18,637 nt of DNA from CAWUKT01 sp963923035 (GTDB lineage: Bacteria; Bacteroidota; Bacteroidia; J057; JADKCL01): assembly GCA_963923035.1 (NCBI GenBank), contig CAWUKT010000113.1:1-18637 (forward strand), read 5' to 3'. The position numbers and the translations under genes were made by a program. This document shows, piece after piece, positions 14,263 to 18,637 of this stretch (positions within the stretch are counted from its first letter, which is position 1; every line of letters starts with the position of its first letter). The notes beneath the pieces were generated by a model. It was not told where the DNA came from. It did no database searches and worked only from the letters and a program-made list of their open reading frames with translations.

Positions 14263-15783
14263 CTATTCGACGCGGACTTGTACGCCCCCCCGGCGGGTAT
14301 CCCCAATTGCAGCCAGGGCATTTCCCCGCTTGGTTACGGCATGGACGCCACCAAAATAGAGGCTCTGGGCTTCCCAGGGCAGAATTTGTTGGAACGGAGG
14401 CAGGTTCAATCCTTCAAAAGGCAGTCCCGGCTCCAAGTTAAATACGCCATCGATGGCGTGCATGCGGGGGGCGTTCACCGCCGCTTCGATGCCCAAATGC
14501 TGGTCCACTACCTGGTAGATGACCTGGGCCAGCATGAACGGAATGCGACCCGCGCCTCCGCTGCCGAGGACCATCTCGGCATTTTCGGCCGCGTCGAGCA
14601 CAATCGTCGGCGACATCATCGATCCGAGGCGGACCGAGGTCTCCCAACTGTGCAGGCCATTCGGCAGCAGGGCGGTCTCGCCCAGCATATTGTTCAGGAT
14701 GATGCCCGTCCCCGGGACAAAATGGCCGCAGCCTTCTCCATTCGAAGTCGAAACCGAGACGGCATTGCCGTGCTCGTCCAGAATGCTGAAGTGGCTCGTC
14801 CCGCCGAAAGCAGTGCTCTCACTGCCCAAGGCCGGTCCGGCATGGGGATAGTACCCCGCCAATTCCGCCACCAAATTCTGGGGCGTTTTGGGAATTTGGT
14901 CGAGGGCATGAAGAATGGGAGCCAATCGTTCGACTTCTTCGGCGCTGCCGGAGGGAAAGGAAATGTCTCCTTTTATGGACAGTCCCGCCAATACCAATGC
15001 GATCAAGCTGCCGCCAAGGCTGGGAAGCGGGTTGGTCAGCACATGGTGGTCCCGGTATTGGAAGCGCAGGGGCGTGCGCCGGGCGACCTGGTAATTGGCC
15101 AAGTCTTCAGCCGTCAAATGGCCACCTTTGGATTCATTGAGCTTGAGGATCTGTTTGGCGATTTCTCCCTGGTAAAATTCCTGTTGTCCCTCTCTTACCA
15201 GATGATCCAAACAGTCGGCGAATTCGGGCATGTACATGACTTCACCCTCCTTGATCAACCGATCTCCCCGCCAGAACACCTCCGAGGGCTTGCTCACCGC
15301 CAAAATATCCACCAACAAATTGAAATCGTGTTCCTGAAAGGAATCCACCGGGACTCCATTTTTCGCCAGATGAATCGCTGGCTCAGCCAGTACCGACATG
15401 GGTAAGCTGCCCAGGTCTTCGTGAATTTTCCAGATCCCGGCAATCGTTCCCGGAACAGCCACCGAGCCCATCCCTATATAAAAGGTCTCCTTGGCCGTCC
15501 CAAAGTCAATCTCAATCGGAAGGAATTCGACCTGCTCCGGGCTGCGCTTCTGGCGGGGGGTCTGGACAAAGCAATCGTAGGTGAATGCGGCCCGTTCGGA
15601 AGGATTGTAAGCAGTCAAAAATGCTCCGCCGCCGGCGGAGCTCATGCAAGGCTCGGCCACAAAGCTGGCCAACAGTGCTGCAATGGCTGCATCAAACGCA
15701 TTGCCACCCTCGCGCAGGATGGTCGCAGCCGCATCGGCAGTGGCAATATGCCCCGCCGCAATCGTTCCCCGGGTCTTTTGCAT
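14263..15783 (-). CDS. Gamma-glutamyltransferase-family Ntn hydrolase, atypical subgroup
   Basis: 506 residues from the ATG at 15783 (MQKTRGTIAAGHIATADAA). A further 14 codons upstream would fall in a terminator hairpin and the promoter box, so I reject the longer start. The GGT fold is clear: GGNAFDAAIAALL (26-38), SSAGGGAFLTAYN (48-60) and the autoprocessing site GGTSHFSILDEHGNAVSVS (327-345), with T329 as the predicted nucleophile of the small subunit. The segment equivalent to the usual DxRExAP, whose arginine holds the glutamyl carboxylate, reads YDCFVQTP (69-76) and lacks it. LNNMLGE replaces the common LNNEM. No signal peptide is present, so it is probably cytosolic. Hydrolase or transferase activity is likely; the substrate may not be glutathione. 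Confidence 0.9.
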   Translation of the reverse strand: MQKTRGTIAAGHIATADAAATILREGGNAFDAAIAALLASFVAEPCMSSAGGGAFLTAYNPSERAAFTYDCFVQTPRQKRSPEQVEFLPIEIDFGTAKETFYIGMGSVAVPGTIAGIWKIHEDLGSLPMSVLAEPAIHLAKNGVPVDSFQEHDFNLLVDILAVSKPSEVFWRGDRLIKEGEVMYMPEFADCLDHLVREGQQEFYQGEIAKQILKLNESKGGHLTAEDLANYQVARRTPLRFQYRDHHVLTNPLPSLGGSLIALVLAGLSIKGDISFPSGSAEEVERLAPILHALDQIPKTPQNLVAELAGYYPHAGPALGSESTAFGGTSHFSILDEHGNAVSVSTSNGEGCGHFVPGTGIILNNMLGETALLPNGLHSWETSVRLGSMMSPTIVLDAAENAEMVLGSGGAGRIPFMLAQVIYQVVDQHLGIEAAVNAPRMHAIDGVFNLEPGLPFEGLNLPPFQQILPWEAQSLYFGGVHAVTKRGNALAAIGDTRRGGVQVRVE

Positions 15784-15787
15784 GCGC

Positions 15788-15795
15788 CAAAGATA
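15788..15795 (-). promoter_or_regulatory. -7 box (TATCTTTG) four bases before the GGT-family start codon
   Basis: An exact TAnnTTTG match on the minus strand. Transcription from it would begin at or next to the ATG at 15783, implying a leaderless or nearly leaderless mRNA. No TTG at the standard -33 spacing was found, so this is a candidate only. Confidence 0.45.
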
Positions 15796-15817
15796 ATATT
15801 TTTGGCCGTGGGGAGGG

Positions 15818-15854
15818 AAAAACAAGAGCCGTTCCCGGAATGGAAACGGCTCTT
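15818..15854 (-). terminator. Terminator of the DUF4294 gene
   Basis: Arms 15824-15833 and 15845-15854 are perfectly complementary over 10 bases around an 11-base loop. On the minus strand the stem is followed by G and five T. It lies 22 bases past the stop of the gene ending at 15876 and separates it from the GGT-family gene. A TTTT on the other side makes it potentially bidirectional. Confidence 0.88.
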
Positions 15855-15875
15855 TTATTCTATTGCGCGACCAAC

Positions 15876-16505
15876 CTAAATGCCGGCCTGCTTCTTTGCT
15901 TCTACATAATCATAGTAAGTGGGATTCTGGCCACTCTCAATGGACTTCAAAATAACCTCCATCGCGAACTCATCCTCGGTGTCGTACTCGTTCTTCAGGT
16001 TATAGCCGAACAAGCGGCCCACTCCCTGCCAGAAAAAGGCAGACGTTTTGCTTTTGTAATCCCGGATGAGAGAATAGGCGGTATTGCCGGTCTGCCGATC
16101 GATCAATTTCACCAAGACCTTTCCCTGAGAAATGGTCAGTTTCTTGATATCGTCTTCGTACTTCCCGAAGAGGGCATTCTCTTTGGAGTCCAAATAGGCC
16201 TTTTTCCCATCTTCCGATGGAATCCGCGACAATTCGGCATCGATGATGCGGAGGTTGCGGGCGGCTTCATTGGCGTAGGGAAGCGTCTTGAGGATATTGT
16301 AACGGAGCCGGTTGAATTTTTTCACCTGGCGATCGTACCGCCGCTTTGCCCGCCGTTTGGAGGGTTTCGCAGTGATGACGACATCTTCCATCTCGAAGAT
16401 CGGGATGCCAGCGCGGTCCACAGCGACCTTGATGCCGGGCGACTGGGCCGTAGCGGTCAAGTGGATGCCCAACATCAGGGCCAATATGAGCATGAAATGT
16501 TTCAT
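15876..16505 (-). CDS. DUF4294 domain protein, exported
   Basis: 209 residues. A typical signal peptide (MKHFMLILALMLGIHLTATA, cleavage before Q21) is followed by GIPIFEMEDVVITAKPSKRRAKRRYDRQVKKFNRLRYNI, the basic opening characteristic of DUF4294. IRDYKSKTSAFFWQGVGRLFGYNLKNEYD near the C-terminus is also typical. The protein is probably periplasmic; its function is unknown. It is separated from the upstream tryptophan dioxygenase gene by 92 bases and closed by a strong terminator. Confidence 0.87.
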   Translation of the reverse strand: MKHFMLILALMLGIHLTATAQSPGIKVAVDRAGIPIFEMEDVVITAKPSKRRAKRRYDRQVKKFNRLRYNILKTLPYANEAARNLRIIDAELSRIPSEDGKKAYLDSKENALFGKYEDDIKKLTISQGKVLVKLIDRQTGNTAYSLIRDYKSKTSAFFWQGVGRLFGYNLKNEYDTEDEFAMEVILKSIESGQNPTYYDYVEAKKQAGI

Positions 16506-16597
16506 GGGCTTTCTTTTACCCGAACCGTTTCAAAAACCGTTCCAATTTCTGTTACGCATTCGGGCCGGCGAATGTTTTCACTGGCCGTCTAGGGAAT

Positions 16598-17590
16598 TTA
16601 ACCATTCCGCTTCACTTTCCCCCACTTTGATTCTACTTTTTCCCTGAATAGACTCAGAACCCACGCTTTTCCCCATTCTGCCCGCTCCTCTTCACTCCAC
16701 AACTCCGGGAAATAGATGATGCGCTGGAATCGGGGAGGCAAAAATTTCTGCCAGTTGGTTCCGCCCGTCGCGGCGATGACGTCGGGGTCGCGCTGGAGGT
16801 AGCGGACAGCGGATTTGTAGTGGCTGAGGGACCAAAATACGTTGGCGAAGAGGTCGTATTCGCGGAGTAGCTCGCGGATGGCGGGATCTTGCTGGACGTC
16901 ATCCGGAAGGCGACGGAACAGGGTGTACAGGTTGGCCACGTGCATGTCCTCGGCCAGTTCGAGGAGCTCCCGGTCATATTTGTTCTCAAAAATTCGTAGG
17001 GTCAGCGTCTTTTTCCCCGATTTCAACTCCAGGTTTCCCGATTTCCAATACAACCGCTCGTACATGCTGACGCGAGAGGAATTCTCGGTATAGTTTTCCC
17101 GCATTTCGGGGTTGACAAGGTTGTACAGGGAGGTGCTCTGGAACTCGATCATCCGGTATTGCACCGATTGGAAGCCACTCGCCGGCAGCAGGCTCATCCG
17201 AAACTTCAGGAATTGTTTCGGGTCCATCCCTTCGACCATGACATCGAAGCTCTGGGTCAGGTTTTTAAAGTAGTTGTTGCACCTCCGAATGCGCTTGTGC
17301 CACTCAGCGGGATCCTGGGGATTTCCCTCCCGCAGCTGCCGGAGTTCGTGCTGGATGAGCTTGAAATATAATTCGGTGATCTGGTGGTACATGATGAAGA
17401 TTTCCTCGTCAGGGAAATCGGTCCGCGGAGTTTGGAGGCTCAGCAACGAATCCAGGTGAATGTACTCCCAGTAAGACAACGAGTTGGAATACAAGAGGCC
17501 ATCGAGGTAAGACAGCATATCCTGTCCAATGGCGTCGTATTTATCACTCAATTTCTCCAGGCGTTCTTTGATTTCAGGGGTAATCTCCAT
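16598..17590 (-). CDS. kynA: Tryptophan 2,3-dioxygenase
   Basis: 330 residues from the ATG at 17590. An upstream ATG at 17650 is in frame but would place a perfect -7 box inside the coding sequence, so I use the downstream one. Signature parts: YWEYIHLDSLLSLQ (40-53), IMYHQITELYFKLI (66-79, with H69 as the active-site histidine), FRMSLLPASGFQSVQYRMIE (130-149, R131 expected to bind the tryptophan carboxylate), SLSHYKSAVRYL (254-265, H257 the predicted haem ligand) and TGGTNWQKFLPP (275-286). It opens the indole ring of L-tryptophan with O2 to give N-formylkynurenine, the first step of the kynurenine pathway. No other kynurenine-pathway gene lies in this window. It is the first minus-strand gene from a divergent promoter region. 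Confidence 0.96.
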   Translation of the reverse strand: MEITPEIKERLEKLSDKYDAIGQDMLSYLDGLLYSNSLSYWEYIHLDSLLSLQTPRTDFPDEEIFIMYHQITELYFKLIQHELRQLREGNPQDPAEWHKRIRRCNNYFKNLTQSFDVMVEGMDPKQFLKFRMSLLPASGFQSVQYRMIEFQSTSLYNLVNPEMRENYTENSSRVSMYERLYWKSGNLELKSGKKTLTLRIFENKYDRELLELAEDMHVANLYTLFRRLPDDVQQDPAIRELLREYDLFANVFWSLSHYKSAVRYLQRDPDVIAATGGTNWQKFLPPRFQRIIYFPELWSEEERAEWGKAWVLSLFREKVESKWGKVKRNG

Positions 17591-17606
17591 AGTCACTAAA
17601 TCTGCC

Positions 17607-17614
17607 CAAAGATA
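17607..17614 (-). promoter_or_regulatory. -7 box (TATCTTTG) of the tryptophan dioxygenase gene
   Basis: An exact TAnnTTTG match on the minus strand, 16 bases before the chosen start codon at 17590. It supports that start over the longer in-frame one. I see no TTG at the expected -33 spacing. Confidence 0.55.
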
Positions 17615-17662
17615 AGAAGATTTGGAAGGCTGGGTCATAACAATGGTCATTTCTCGTACTCA

Positions 17663-17690
17663 TTTGCGCCTTTTATCCCAATTATTTTTG
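17663..17690 (+). promoter_or_regulatory. Promoter of the Rpn-type nuclease gene
   Basis: TTTG at 17663-17666 and an exact -7 box TATTTTTG at 17683-17690, spaced by 16 bases, slightly short of the usual 17-20. Transcription would start near 17697, giving a leader of about 105 bases. Confidence 0.5.
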
Positions 17691-17803
17691 CACCCAAGCC
17701 ATACCCAGCTAACTTTTTTCAATTATTTTTCGCTTTTTCATTCTTTTCCCCGAGTTTTGCTTCATCGATATCTAATTTTTGTAGGGACTGAAACGCAGGG
17801 AAG

Positions 17804-18637
17804 ATGCCAAAAGATTTCGACCGAATCCTCAAGGAAAATTTAGGTCTGTTGTTCATCCAACTGTCCGAGAAATATCACGGGCTGCGGATCGTGCATTGGG
17901 AAGAGACCAATCCGGAATTGACGGGAACTTATGAGCGGGAGGTGGATTTTTTGTATATGGCCGAGGGAGAGGATGGAGAAAAATTCCTGCTCCACCAGGA
18001 GTTTCAGGCCCGGGACGATCCGGACATGCCCACCCGGATCATGGTGTACCACGCGCTGCTGTATGAAAAGTACCGGCTCAAAATCCATCACCAGGTCATT
18101 TATTTGGGGGAGTCACCCTCCAAGATGCGCGCAGAATGCCCACCCGAGGCCCTCTACGAGGGTTTTCATCTGATTGAATTGCGGAACCAGGACCTCAGGG
18201 ACATGTTACAATCAGATATTCCGGAAGAGATCGTCTTGTCCATTCTTTCCGACTTCGGAGATTGGGAGCCAGAACGCAGCCTGAGGGCAATTTTTGACCG
18301 CTTGATCGATCTCGACCTGAATGAAACCCAGTTGTTGAGGAGCATTTCCCAGTTGAATATCCTATCGCGTTTGCGTAAATTAGATAGCAAAGTGGAACAA
18401 GTGATTGAAGATATGCCAATAAAATTTGACATCAATATCGAGGAAGACGCCTTTTACAAACGAGGGGTACGGGTGGGGATTGAGCAGGGAATAGAGAAGG
18501 GAATCAAACAAGGGAAAAAGGAAGGCGAAGATATCGAACGCCTCAGAAGTGCCGCTCGATTCGTCCGCCTTGGTATCCCCATCGAAGATGTGGCCCAAAC
18601 GCAAGGGATTTCCGTTGAGGAAATCCAGGCGTTCATG
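17804..18637 (+). CDS. Rpn-family / PD-(D/E)XK nuclease-like protein, cut by the window edge
   Basis: 278 codons read from the ATG at 17804 to the last base with no stop, so the C-terminus is missing, probably only a few residues. The N-terminal domain fits the PD-(D/E)XK-type nuclease of Rpn/putative transposase proteins: YEREVDFLYM (43-52, with D48) and FLLHQEFQAR (61-70, with E66 and Q68) are the expected D...ExQ active-site pattern. The central part is helical. Residues 221-241 have a glycine every fourth position (G221, 225, 229, 233, 237, 241), and the C-terminal RLGIPIEDVAQTQGISVEEIQAF is typical of the family. Rpn proteins are DNA endonucleases linked to recombination or phage defence. 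No partner gene is visible in the window. Confidence 0.85.
   Translation, partial: MPKDFDRILKENLGLLFIQLSEKYHGLRIVHWEETNPELTGTYEREVDFLYMAEGEDGEKFLLHQEFQARDDPDMPTRIMVYHALLYEKYRLKIHHQVIYLGESPSKMRAECPPEALYEGFHLIELRNQDLRDMLQSDIPEEIVLSILSDFGDWEPERSLRAIFDRLIDLDLNETQLLRSISQLNILSRLRKLDSKVEQVIEDMPIKFDINIEEDAFYKRGVRVGIEQGIEKGIKQGKKEGEDIERLRSAARFVRLGIPIEDVAQTQGISVEEIQAFM

Noticed and set aside
14251..15405. 384-codon plus-strand frame antisense to the GGT-family gene
   Set aside because: No recognisable protein features; the opposite frame has the conserved catalytic threonine region.
16557..16574. Palindrome CATTCG/CGAATG between the dioxygenase and DUF4294 genes, considered as terminator or operator
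   Set aside because: The T-run is on the plus side only (TTTT), where no gene ends; a six-base stem could be chance.
15585..16592. 335-codon plus-strand frame across the GGT-family and DUF4294 genes
   Set aside because: Runs antisense through two real genes and a terminator; composition is that of a shadow frame.
1..18637. CRISPR arrays, tRNA or rRNA genes, insertion-sequence ends, phage or toxin-antitoxin modules
   Set aside because: Reading both strands I found no regular direct repeats, tRNA T-arm patterns, rRNA-like sequence or transposase with flanking inverted repeats. This was by eye, so degraded elements could be missed.

Overview
The window looks like chromosomal DNA of a Bacteroidota bacterium, most plausibly of the Saprospiria/Lewinella type (the lineage is an inference). 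The evidence is threefold: TAnnTTTG-type -7 boxes at several starts, little sign of Shine-Dalgarno sites, and families typical of the phylum (DUF4294, DUF1835, a Bacteroidota-type HU, a DUF4249-like lipoprotein, a 30-residue COX24/mS38-type basic protein). I see no rRNA, tRNA, CRISPR array, complete insertion sequence or phage genes. Most of the window is ordinary core and accessory chromosome.

Left part (1-4204, minus strand): an outer-membrane beta-barrel-like protein with its terminator; a DUF1801 gene translationally coupled to a WYL-type regulator that carries an extra C-terminal effector-binding domain; a gene-poor stretch of about 600 bases; and a DUF1835 protein. Centre left (4342-6254, plus): an ECF sigma factor with a TTG start, its membrane anti-sigma factor overlapping by 4 bases, and a small cysteine-containing lipoprotein.

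Centre (6395-9509, plus): a compact operon with a recognisable promoter and terminator. It encodes an HU-family protein, a membrane-anchored TPR protein, a 30-residue ribosomal-type basic protein and an RNase E/G-family ribonuclease. Nucleoid, ribosome and RNA-processing functions are therefore expressed together.

Right part (9508-17590, minus): a GT-C membrane glycosyltransferase coupled to a DprE2-like short-chain dehydrogenase; a GC-rich, hairpin-dense intergenic element; a secreted thioredoxin-fold protein with its terminator; a DUF4249-like lipoprotein; a gamma-glutamyltransferase-family Ntn hydrolase of an atypical subgroup; a DUF4294 protein; and tryptophan 2,3-dioxygenase. At the right edge a divergent Rpn/PD-(D/E)XK-type nuclease gene runs off the window.

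The most interesting points are: the regulator fusion, whose linker appears to be a translated former intergenic region still holding a promoter box; the 30-residue basic protein in the RNase G operon; the DprE2-like SDR and GT-C pair; the GGT homologue lacking the usual substrate-binding arginine motif; and the structured GC-rich element. No clearly new multi-gene system is evident.
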